NCBI GenBank assembly: GCA_041481485.1
Contig: JBGPBY010000144.1
Coordinates: 1-14,241, forward strand
Direction of reading: 5' to 3'
From: JBGPBY01 sp041481485
GTDB lineage: Bacteria; Acidobacteriota; Terriglobia; 20CM-2-55-15
Length of the DNA stretch: 14,241 nucleotides
Part shown: in pieces, positions 1 through 6,462 of the stretch
Layout of the letters: the number at the start of each line of letters is the position of its first letter
Numbering within the stretch: the stretch's first letter is position 1
Program-made: the position numbers and the translations under genes
Notes under the pieces: model-generated
What the model was told of the DNA's origin: nothing
Databases searched by the model: none
What the model saw: the letters and a program-made list of their open reading frames with translations, nothing else

Positions 1-96
1 ATCCCCGCTCACAATCACGCGGTTTGCATGCCTCAAATTTGTGCGCGGTCATCCCCCGCCCCCCCAGCAGAACGGCGGTAATTTTTCGCAAATCGG

Positions 97-102
97 TATA
101 AT
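97..102 (+). promoter_or_regulatory. -10 box (TATAAT) just upstream of a small ORF
   Basis: A perfect TATAAT lies 7 bases before the ATG at 110. No convincing -35 hexamer sits 16-18 bases upstream, and there is no Shine-Dalgarno sequence between the box and the ATG. If it is used, transcription would start at or within a base or two of the ATG, giving a leaderless mRNA. The hexamer is seen directly; its use is inference. Confidence 0.4.
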
Positions 103-109
103 AGTTGTT

Positions 110-247
110 ATGGATAATTTCACGGTTTCCGTTTTGATTGCCGCTGCAGCGGTAATTCTTGGTTTCGTGCTGATGATGGTTTTCGACAAAAAGAAGGACA
201 GTACACCCGGTTCACTTAGCGCGCCGGCGAAACCTGCCGGTAAGTAA
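110..247 (+). CDS. small single-pass membrane protein, function unknown
   Basis: A 45-residue protein with a hydrophobic segment at about residues 6-25 (VSVLIAAAAVILGFVLMMVF). A DKKKD stop-transfer stretch follows, then a short Ser/Pro/Ala/Lys-rich tail ending KPAGK. The charge pattern predicts N-terminus out and C-terminus in the cytoplasm. I chose the ATG at 110 rather than the in-frame ATG at 41 because the upstream residues are proline-rich and unlike a membrane protein, and because TATAAT lies 7 bases before 110. There is no Shine-Dalgarno sequence. The last 32 bases overlap the 3' end of mtgA on the other strand, tail to tail. I do not recognise a family. The membrane-protein character makes it a plausible real gene, but its size means it could be chance. 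Confidence 0.5.
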   Translation: MDNFTVSVLIAAAAVILGFVLMMVFDKKKDSTPGSLSAPAKPAGK

Positions 248-965
248 CGGTTCGCGCCTTCGCGCTTTCGAAGTCACTTCTGCTGAGATAATTCCACTGG
301 ACCATGTGGTCCAGAATTTCATTTTTCCGCTTTTCCAGATAGGCGTGATTCCGGGCAGGCGTGTACCGTCGAGGGTTGGGAATCATTGCCGCCAGCACCG
401 CTGCTTCTTCCGGTAGCAGGTCACCTGGGGATTTCCCAAAGTATTGGATGGACGCAGCGTGGACTCCGTAGATGCCGTCTCCCCATTCGATGACGTTGAG
501 ATAAATTTCAAATATCCGGTTCTTCGTCAACTCCCGTTCCAGTTCCTGTGCAATGAAAAATTCCTGAATCTTTCTTAAAGGGTTGCGCGAAGTCGACAGG
601 TACAGGTTTTTTGCCAGTTGTTGTGTGATGGTGCTCGCTCCGCGGGAGAAGCGCTTGTCCTTCCAGTCTCTGCGTATCGATTCTTTAATTTGAGTCCAGT
701 CGAATCCCTGGTGCTGAAAGAAGGCGCTGTCCTCGGAGACCAGCACAGCGTTGCGGAGATAAACCGAAATATGGTTGTAAGGCGTCCAGGAGTTCAGCGG
801 TTGCAGTCCGGTATTGTTTTCGGCTGCCCGCTGTTCCATGAGCGCCGTAGTTTTCGGATTGATGCGGACAAGGGTACTGACGTCCGGGAGAGAGAACGCC
901 ACCCAGACGACATAGCCAATCGCAGCGAGAACGGACAGTGCAGCCAGGGCCAGCAGTTTCTTCAT
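216..965 (-). CDS. mtgA: monofunctional biosynthetic peptidoglycan transglycosylase
   Basis: A 249-residue inner-membrane GT51 glycosyltransferase that polymerises lipid II into glycan strands on the periplasmic side. One N-terminal membrane anchor (about residues 3-24) is followed by the GT51 domain with its motifs in order: EDSAFFQHQGFDW (77-90, catalytic Glu78), RGASTITQQLAKNLYLS (108-124), RKIQEFFIAQELE (131-143), and KNRIFEIYLNVIEWGDGIYG (148-167). The C-terminal EAAVLAAMIPNPRRYTP (187-203) completes it. There is no transpeptidase domain, and the length matches MtgA rather than a bifunctional class A PBP. The ATG at 965 is the only start that puts the anchor at the N-terminus; the longer frame up to 1088 would add 41 non-membrane residues running into the upstream gene. 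No clear Shine-Dalgarno is visible. The start is 10 bases after the PepSY gene stop, so it is probably the last gene of that unit. Confidence 0.93.
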   Translation of the reverse strand: MKKLLALAALSVLAAIGYVVWVAFSLPDVSTLVRINPKTTALMEQRAAENNTGLQPLNSWTPYNHISVYLRNAVLVSEDSAFFQHQGFDWTQIKESIRRDWKDKRFSRGASTITQQLAKNLYLSTSRNPLRKIQEFFIAQELERELTKNRIFEIYLNVIEWGDGIYGVHAASIQYFGKSPGDLLPEEAAVLAAMIPNPRRYTPARNHAYLEKRKNEILDHMVQWNYLSRSDFESAKARTVTYRQVSPAR

Positions 966-975
966 GCCGAAACAA

Positions 976-1986
976 TTAGCCGGCTCGGCCTGTTGCGGTT
1001 TTTTGAGACTGCGGAGTGCCTTTCTGTACGGTCCCCTGCCGCCGTGGACGCAGCACGCGATTCCACCACATGATGGCGCCGGATACAAAGAGTGCCGCAG
1101 GAGTCAATCCGAAGAATGCCCAAAGCGCCTTGGTCGCCTGATCGCAGAACCCGGGGCCTTTGCAGGGAATCCCGATGCCGTTGATTCTTCCGAAATGCAG
1201 ATAGGCGAGCCAGTAAATGAGGGAGTCTGTGATGCGTGCTCCGGCATTGGCCTCCGTCATCGGTTCGATTCGGTCCGCGAACCCCTGGATTGTTTCAGGA
1301 ATGCTCAAATAGATGCCGCTGAGGGCGAATATCAGTACAAAGGCCAGGCTCCAGAATCCGATCATGCTGTGCAAATGCCAGATCGTGCGCTTCCATCCCA
1401 CACCTCGCTGAAGAGTCAGACTCCGCCGCCAGGTTTTGATGCCGGGCCACCAGATCACCAGACCGGTAACGGCCAGCGCGAGTATGCAGAATGCGCCAAT
1501 TCCGTTTACCTTGCGTCCGGTGGGTCCTGCAAACAGATCATCGTGCAACTCCAGCAGGCTGGTGACGTACCGGATGCCGGGCGGAATCGCATCTCCGAGA
1601 TCGCTGCCGGTTCGCGGATCGAACAGCCGCTTTTTGACTTCCTCGTCACGCCGAAGCCAGACGTCGACCGCTTGATCCGGGTTGCTCCTTCTGCTGAGAT
1701 TCGCAACTTGATAGCCGGGATAAAGGCTCACTGCGGCTGCGGTCAGTTGCTCGTCGGTCAGATGCGGTCCGGAAGCTTTCGAGATTATGGGTGCAGGTGT
1801 TGCCGCACGGAACAGTTCGTTGCTGTAAACCACCACGCTGCCCGTCAGGCTGATCAGCAGAATGTAGAGGCCAAGAATGATGCCGCTCCAGAGATGCACC
1901 TGAAAGAGCGCCTTTCGCAGAAAGACGTTCTGTGGCTGTTTCAGCCAGCGCTGCCAAATGCTGCTCGATTGGCTGTTTCCATTCAC
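976..1986 (-). CDS. PepSY-associated transmembrane protein (probable GTG start)
   Basis: A 336-residue inner-membrane protein of the PepSY_TM family. There are four predicted membrane segments at about residues 29-55, 161-180, 208-227 and 287-308. A periplasmic PepSY-like region lies between the first two (about 73-133, with WLRRDEEVKKRLFDPRTG). Histidines at or near helix ends (H31 in VHLWSG, H148 in LELHDD, H203 and H205 in WHLH, H264) fit the family; in siderophore reductases such as FoxB, related histidines bind haem. Some members are iron-regulated and sit near TonB-dependent receptors, but none is seen here. The frame is open upstream to 2529, but that part is an antisense-like Arg/His-rich shadow of the neighbouring gene. 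The only start codon between that gene's stop (2058) and the first helix is GTG at 1986, without a good Shine-Dalgarno. Substrate unknown; an electron-transfer or metal-related role is inference. Confidence 0.82.
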   Translation of the reverse strand: MNGNSQSSSIWQRWLKQPQNVFLRKALFQVHLWSGIILGLYILLISLTGSVVVYSNELFRAATPAPIISKASGPHLTDEQLTAAAVSLYPGYQVANLSRRSNPDQAVDVWLRRDEEVKKRLFDPRTGSDLGDAIPPGIRYVTSLLELHDDLFAGPTGRKVNGIGAFCILALAVTGLVIWWPGIKTWRRSLTLQRGVGWKRTIWHLHSMIGFWSLAFVLIFALSGIYLSIPETIQGFADRIEPMTEANAGARITDSLIYWLAYLHFGRINGIGIPCKGPGFCDQATKALWAFFGLTPAALFVSGAIMWWNRVLRPRRQGTVQKGTPQSQKTATGRAG

Positions 1987-2057
1987 GAGCGAGAGGCTAT
2001 CACGGCCATCGGCATCCGCAAGACAGAAAGCGATTTGGCGATCACACTCTGCAGAGT

Positions 2058-4001
2058 CTACTTCGACGTTAGCGTCACAGTGACCCGGGGGACATCCTTC
2101 CCACCGTTGGCCCCGACGATGAGAGGCTGGCTTCGGAGGTCCGCACCATTGGTGATCGATCGTACCTCGAATCCCGCCGGAAGGTTGGTGACACTGATCG
2201 TGTACTGGCCCTGCGGGAGATCGATATTGAAGGTGTTGCTGTTGATCGGCAACGTCCGGGTGACATTGCCGGTTGTGAATCGCAAACGGAATTGCGGCAA
2301 CGCAGCGCCTCCCTCCACAACAATGGTTCCCTTCACCCCGTCCTCTCCGGTGCCGACCGGAATTCCGGAAACGGCGAGAGCCATCATTCCTTCTCCGGTG
2401 ACGAAATTCACTGCGGACGTCGCGCCTGCTCCGGGACGAGTGGTTTGTCCGGTACGGTTTGAGGACACAGCCAGACCGGTAAGATCTTTGTCCGCGACAA
2501 CGATGGAAATTCCGCCTGTGGATCCACAAACGTCGGACTCACAAATCGACACCGCCGCCCGGTAGCCTCCGGGCTGCACGGAGGGGAACACGAAACTTCC
2601 GTCCGCCGCGACAGTCGTTGTCGTGGGCCGTCCGGCTTCCCGCGGTTCGGGCCAAAGGATCATCGACAGGCGCTGCGCTGGAGTTAAAACGCCCTGCTTG
2701 AGTTCGGCAATATCCGCAATACGTCCTTCAACCTTGTGAGGGGACACCTGCGCGGGGATTTCCGCGTTGGTGAGATCTCTGTTCCCCACCGTCATGCTGC
2801 GAAAGAACGAATCGGAATTCGGCGTTAACCGAACCTGGTAGCTGCCGGTAAGGATTTTAGGAATGGAGAAGGTGCCATCCGGATTCACCGCCGCGGTCAA
2901 GTAACCCGCGATGGACTGGCCTTCCAACTGAATCCCCGTGATGCCCGAATCTCGGGCAAACCCCGTAACGCGGCCACTGGCTTTAAGCCAGGCGGCGGGA
3001 GATACACCCAACGTAATCTGGATTTCCGGAATTGCCGCGGTTCCGATATTGAGAGGCTGCGTCAGCAGATCCACGCCACCTGCCGTCATGGATTTAATGG
3101 AAAAACCGGGAGGGAGAGCGAGATCTCCCTGGGGAACAGGCCGGACTCGGTACTGCCCCGCGGGTACACGCTGTTGCGACGACGCGCCCGTCAACGTGAC
3201 GGTCCGCCAAGCCTGCGATCCGGAGGTTTCCAGTTGAAGTGAGAATCGTGGCATCGGGCCGTCGCCATCCATTGTCATTTTGAACGTCACCGTTGGAATC
3301 GCGGCCGCAAGCGTAACCGCAATCTCGAGATTCGTGACGTCTTCCTCATCGACAAGAAACGTCAGCGGAGCAATGCTGCCGCCTGCAGCCACCATGGCGT
3401 CGTATCTACCCGGCGAGACGCGCGGAAACTCAAACGAACCATCGGCGGCAATCTTCGCCGTGAGGCGGGATCCAATGTTTCCGGCACCACCCTGGTTTCG
3501 CGGGACCAGACCCACCTCTGTGGCGGCGTTGCGTCCTTCTCCGACAACCTTTCCCCGAACTTTCAAGGTAAGAGGCGCCCTCAGGTGGAAGTCCTGATCC
3601 CTCACGACGGCAATGCCGTTGACCGCAACCGGCGTCGCGTCGGCCGTCTTTCTGACTCCGGGAAAATAAACCGGCGCATCGAGCGGTCCTGCCACGATCA
3701 GGTAATTTCCGGGAGGTATGTTCGCAAGGCGATAACGTCCCTCCGAATCCGTCTCTCCCAGGCTGACGATCACCGATCCCGAATCCGCAGGGGTATTCGC
3801 ATCCGGGACCGGGACAACGCCGACACGGATTCCTTCGACCGGTTTCTCCTGTTTCGAGAAAACACGCCCCTCAACGACTCCGTTGTTCTGACCCAGCGGC
3901 GGAACCGCGCGGCTCGGAACGTTCTGAGCCAGAGCGGGCGCGGCGATTAGAAGGATCGAACCAAAGACAGATGCTTTGAGAGATTGAAGGCAGCTTCTCA
4001 T
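2058..4001 (-). CDS. secreted carboxypeptidase-regulatory-like (beta-sandwich repeat) protein
   Basis: A 647-residue exported protein with a signal peptide (residues 1-25, likely cleavage after APALA). The rest is a chain of prealbumin/CarboxypepD_reg-like sandwiches. The recurring motif is DG(T/S/R)F-hydrophobic-P-x(3)-PGxY: EGRYRLANIPPGNY (87-100), DGSFEFPRVSPGRY (187-200), DGTFSIPKILTGSY (375-388) and DGSFVFPSVQPGGY (467-480). A second repeated unit occurs twice: PPGFSIKSMTAGGVDLLTQP (297-316) and PAGFEVRSITNGADLRSQP (608-626). Each follows a PxGQYxxxV strand. No enzymatic domain, transmembrane barrel or TonB plug is present. The Shine-Dalgarno GAGAGG (4006-4011) overlaps the stop of the upstream gene, giving an 8-base gap and probable translational coupling. 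Proteins of this build are common in Acidobacteriota, where their job is mostly unknown; adhesion or polysaccharide contact is only a guess. Confidence 0.85.
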   Translation of the reverse strand: MRSCLQSLKASVFGSILLIAAPALAQNVPSRAVPPLGQNNGVVEGRVFSKQEKPVEGIRVGVVPVPDANTPADSGSVIVSLGETDSEGRYRLANIPPGNYLIVAGPLDAPVYFPGVRKTADATPVAVNGIAVVRDQDFHLRAPLTLKVRGKVVGEGRNAATEVGLVPRNQGGAGNIGSRLTAKIAADGSFEFPRVSPGRYDAMVAAGGSIAPLTFLVDEEDVTNLEIAVTLAAAIPTVTFKMTMDGDGPMPRFSLQLETSGSQAWRTVTLTGASSQQRVPAGQYRVRPVPQGDLALPPGFSIKSMTAGGVDLLTQPLNIGTAAIPEIQITLGVSPAAWLKASGRVTGFARDSGITGIQLEGQSIAGYLTAAVNPDGTFSIPKILTGSYQVRLTPNSDSFFRSMTVGNRDLTNAEIPAQVSPHKVEGRIADIAELKQGVLTPAQRLSMILWPEPREAGRPTTTTVAADGSFVFPSVQPGGYRAAVSICESDVCGSTGGISIVVADKDLTGLAVSSNRTGQTTRPGAGATSAVNFVTGEGMMALAVSGIPVGTGEDGVKGTIVVEGGAALPQFRLRFTTGNVTRTLPINSNTFNIDLPQGQYTISVTNLPAGFEVRSITNGADLRSQPLIVGANGGKDVPRVTVTLTSK

Positions 4002-4009
4002 GATGCCTC

Positions 4010-5269
4010 TCAGTTCAGAACTTTGAAGTCGGAAATCCGCAATTGAATATTGCCGTCGATCGCAATACCAACGGGCACAAGATCAACGGAACGCGGATAG
4101 CCGACCGCAGGATCGTATTCGACTTTCAGGGAGTAAGGCCGGGAAGTCGACTCCTTTTCGAGCCACGAGAAAATCTTGTCGATCGTCCCGTAACGTTCAA
4201 CGATGGGCTGAACGCCCGCCGGCGGCACGCCGATGAATCGCAGCACGGATGGATTGAGCTGCGCGACACCCACGTCGCCCGTGACCCTGTACGTAAATGG
4301 CTGCGGAGGAAGATCGCAAATGCAGATCCATTGCGCAGCAAATTCGTAATTCTTGAAACTGCGCGCGGTCCACTTTTGCCGCGCATCCGTGAATTCCTTC
4401 GGCAACGCTGAAGGTCCGGCGTTGGTAATGCGTCTCGCGACAAAGCTCATTGGAGCGTAGACGCCCAGAGGCACGTTGAATCCAACCGCACCTCCCGGCG
4501 CAAGCTGAACACTGCGGTAAACCAGGATCTCGTCACCTTGAGCTTTTCCCGTAAAGCTGATGGTCCGGACATTGTCGACGCTCTTCGCTTTGAAGCTTAT
4601 GGTGTTGTTTTCAATCTTCGCGTCGTAAATGGGACGGGAGTTGCTGACGGCTTCTCGCCCGGGCGCCGCCATCACACCGACGGTTCCCGACAGTTGATTC
4701 CCTGTGGAACGCAGATCCATCAGCCAGATGTCCTGGTTCCATTGAAGGCTCTCCCACCTCCCTGTGACATCCACCGGAGCAGTTGCGGAACGAATCGGCG
4801 TCGGAGCCACAGGCACGGGCCCCGTGCGCTTCGCGACGAAGCGCGGTATTGCCTGAGCGCCATAGACGCCCATTTCCATATTGCCGGTATCGGCGGGGCC
4901 GGGACTGTTGACGAGGATCTCGACGGTGCGGTCGAAAACAATCTGGTTCTCCAAAACGCGCCCCGTGAATGTAAGTTCCTTCGTGGCGTTGGTCACGACG
5001 GGGTGCGTCGTCTTGATCGTCAGCGTCGTGCCTTCAAATTTCCCGTCAAAGATTTCCGTAGGCCCAGAGAGTGATCCGTGCTGAAAAATCCGGCCCGTCA
5101 CTACATTGCCGCTGGCAGTCAAATCGAATACCCAAGGACCCGCGACAACGCCTTCCACTTCCCATCGCCCACTGATGTTCGGAGATTCGGAGATTTGAAA
5201 TGCAATGGCCGTCAAGCAAAACAGCAGAAGGCACAGAACGAGGCGGAGGAACAGCCGGAGCGTTTTCAT
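4010..5269 (-). CDS. secreted two-repeat beta-barrel-like protein with C-terminal DUF6174
   Basis: A 419-residue exported protein. The signal peptide is residues 1-23 (KTLRLFLRLVLCLLLFCLTAIA). Two tandem repeats follow, at about 31-148 and 166-281. Each starts GRWE, continues with a hydrophobic DL(T/R)xxGNxxxG strand pair and xxYDxKxExxTI/FDGKFEGTTL, and ends (M)GVYxxxxxxFVAxR. The pattern suggests two small lipocalin-like barrels. Residues about 293-416 match DUF6174: a Tyr-x-Phe start, a CIC cysteine pair (315-317), YGTIDKIFSWLEKE (360-373) and VEYDPAVGYPRSVDL (383-397). The Shine-Dalgarno AGAGGA lies about 6 bases before the ATG. It is the first gene of the leftward unit, 8 bases before the carboxypeptidase-regulatory-like gene. 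The product is exported; its ligand and role are unknown. Confidence 0.82.
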   Translation of the reverse strand: MKTLRLFLRLVLCLLLFCLTAIAFQISESPNISGRWEVEGVVAGPWVFDLTASGNVVTGRIFQHGSLSGPTEIFDGKFEGTTLTIKTTHPVVTNATKELTFTGRVLENQIVFDRTVEILVNSPGPADTGNMEMGVYGAQAIPRFVAKRTGPVPVAPTPIRSATAPVDVTGRWESLQWNQDIWLMDLRSTGNQLSGTVGVMAAPGREAVSNSRPIYDAKIENNTISFKAKSVDNVRTISFTGKAQGDEILVYRSVQLAPGGAVGFNVPLGVYAPMSFVARRITNAGPSALPKEFTDARQKWTARSFKNYEFAAQWICICDLPPQPFTYRVTGDVGVAQLNPSVLRFIGVPPAGVQPIVERYGTIDKIFSWLEKESTSRPYSLKVEYDPAVGYPRSVDLVPVGIAIDGNIQLRISDFKVLN

Positions 5270-5298
5270 CAGTTTCCTCTCACGAGAATTTGCCCGGT

Positions 5299-5304
5299 AT
5301 TCTA
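5299..5304 (-). promoter_or_regulatory. possible -10 box for the leftward four-gene unit
   Basis: On the minus strand TAGAAT lies 29 bases before the ATG at 5269, which leaves room for a short leader holding the AGAGGA ribosome site. The hexamer 17 bases upstream is GGAAAT, a poor -35, so the assignment is weak. Confidence 0.28.
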
Positions 5305-5334
5305 CACCACGCGCGGGTGGAATTTCCGCTGTAG

Positions 5335-5411
5335 GCGCGGTCTATGACCGCGCACGATTTGGGGGATAGGATTAATGCTGTCCGTCCGATTGCGCGCGGT
5401 CATAGACCGTG
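5335..5411. repeat. pair of GGTC-TAT-GACC palindromes in inverted orientation
   Basis: The first palindrome is GCGCGGTC-TAT-GACCGCGC at 5335-5353, a perfect 8-bp stem. The second is GCGCGGTC-ATA-GACCGTG at 5394-5411 and is close to the reverse complement of the first. The two therefore form a larger inverted pair about 40 bases apart. Just before the first is TGTAGGCGCGG (5330-5340), which recurs at 14136-14146. It abuts the larger palindrome at 5411-5568. This looks like a REP-like intergenic repeat; I see no coding content. Confidence 0.7.
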
Positions 5412-5568
5412 TGAAGGAATGCAATCAAGAAATCCCCCTCCCAACGGGAGAGGGTTGGGTGAGGGGTACCACACGTAAAAAATGTTACTTGCGGTACCCC
5501 TCACCGGCCGCTGTGCGGCCCCCTCTCCCGTTGGGAGAGGGATTTTCTTGATATTCGCATTCCTTCAC
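5411..5568. repeat. 158-bp nested palindromic repeat (MITE/REP-like), copy 1
   Basis: A long imperfect inverted repeat. The outer arms GTGAAGGAATGC (5411-5422) and GCATTCCTTCAC (5557-5568) are exact complements. Next come ATCAAGAAA and its complement, then CCCTCCCAACGGGAGAGGG against CCCTCTCCCGTTGGGAGAGGG; each of these is itself a palindrome around AAC/GTT. The inner arms GTGAGGGGTACC (5459-5470) and GGTACCCCTCAC (5493-5504) are exact, with a 22-base loop. A partial second copy starts at 14161. There is no gene inside, so the element is non-autonomous. It could fold as RNA between the divergent units. Together with the adjacent GGTC palindromes it fills most of the gene-free stretch 5270-5678. 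Confidence 0.82.
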
Positions 5569-5678
5569 GCAGCGGAATTCAAACTGAGACATTACCGTCG
5601 CTTTGCGTTACTGGAATTACTGCCGATTAGAGTCTATGCTCCATGTGAGTTGTCTGTAATGGAGAGCGGGGTTTACTG

Positions 5679-6245
5679 ATGAGAATGAAGGTGTACGCTA
5701 TCCGCGCCGCGTTAACAGGGCTACTCGTCGTGCTGTCTGCGGCTTCGATGGAGGCAACGGTCGTTGCGGGAAGCGCAATCAACGACTCGGCCCCTGCGAA
5801 GTTCATCAAGTTGTCCATTCCTCTTGGCAACCCTCTTGGTCCCGCAAACAGCGTGGGGCAGGATACTTTCAATCTCCCGAACCTTTATGCATTTGATGAA
5901 GATCAGAACATTCTGGTGCCAAACAGGCTCATTACGGACGTCGGCAAGAATCCGATTCCGGCCGGATCCGTGGTCGCCAGCCACTACGTGTTTTTTGATC
6001 CCAGTCCGAGCCAGGAGATCTTCGGCACCGTGGAATTCGATTCGCACGTTCTCGCGATCATCACGGCGACAGACACCCTGGCCGCGAGCGACTTCCTGGC
6101 TCACACCGGCGTCAACTACCTGAATCCCGGCGCCCGCGGGCTGGAGCCGGGAGACTATGTAACAATTAGCGGTCCCAACGAAATCACGTTCAACACTCGT
6201 GCCAATAGTCCGGGAGACTATGTACGTGTTCTGACCGAGTATTAA
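5679..6245 (+). CDS. secreted protein, unknown function (PEP-CTERM-protein-like core)
   Basis: A 188-residue exported protein. The signal peptide covers about residues 1-26 (hydrophobic AALTGLLVVLSAAS, cleavage near MEA). The mature part has no known catalytic motif. It contains LYAFDEDQNI (69-78), a strand-rich core AGSVVASHYVFFDPSPSQEIFGTVEFD (95-121) and RGLEPGDYVTI (153-163). The core recalls secreted beta-rich proteins that often carry a PEP-CTERM sorting tail, but this one ends at GDYVRVLTEY with no anchor, Pro-Glu-Pro motif or terminal helix. The ATG at 5679 follows GGAGAGCGG at 5661-5669; a second in-frame ATG at 5685 is possible. It stands alone behind a palindromic repeat. The reading frame stays open for 40 more sense codons after the TAA, so a shortened C-terminus is possible. 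Confidence 0.68.
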   Translation: MRMKVYAIRAALTGLLVVLSAASMEATVVAGSAINDSAPAKFIKLSIPLGNPLGPANSVGQDTFNLPNLYAFDEDQNILVPNRLITDVGKNPIPAGSVVASHYVFFDPSPSQEIFGTVEFDSHVLAIITATDTLAASDFLAHTGVNYLNPGARGLEPGDYVTISGPNEITFNTRANSPGDYVRVLTEY

Positions 6246-6368
6246 CCGAAGGCCCGGAAACGCATCACCACGCTGGAAGAGATTGGCGGTGCTCCTTACT
6301 TGATCACCAGTGCGGCCGGCGACGATTCGATGATCTGCGACCGAAGACGACTCGGACAGTCGGTCTGA
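6246..6368 (+). pseudogene. in-frame coding-like remnant after the stop of the secreted-protein gene
   Basis: Directly after the TAA at 6243-6245, in the same frame, 40 sense codons run to a TGA at 6366-6368. They include TTLEEIGGAPYLITSAAGDD, followed by SMICDRRRLGQSV. There is no start codon near its beginning except an internal ATG, and no ribosome site. It may be a lost C-terminal extension of the upstream protein, the 3' fragment of another gene, or chance. The rest of the gap up to 6462 holds nothing I recognise apart from the ribosome site of the next gene. Confidence 0.25.
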
Positions 6369-6462
6369 CAAGTGGTGACGCGAAACCGATAGAGGTTCAG
6401 ATTCAACAGTGAATTGTCCAAGAGTAGGAAGTTTGAGAGTTGTCCACAAGGAGAAGGGTGCG

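Noticed and set aside
1..60. Degraded copy of the GGTC palindrome near GTGCGCGGTCAT
   Set aside because: Only about 11 bases match and the palindrome partner is missing; too short to support.
1987..2529. N-terminal extension of the PepSY gene to an ATG at 2529
   Set aside because: It would overlap the upstream gene by over 470 bases and adds a His/Arg/Cys-rich stretch unlike any membrane protein.
964..2565. Long plus-strand open frame (533 codons) opposite the PepSY and beta-sandwich genes
   Set aside because: It is Arg/Ser/Pro-rich with no domain pattern and mirrors two well-supported minus-strand genes; a high-GC antisense shadow.
5330..5568. CRISPR array
   Set aside because: The repeats are inverted and nested palindromes of different types, not direct repeats with regular spacers.
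5482..5679. Open frame within the palindromic repeat
   Set aside because: It consists of palindrome sequence and has no ribosome site or coding character.
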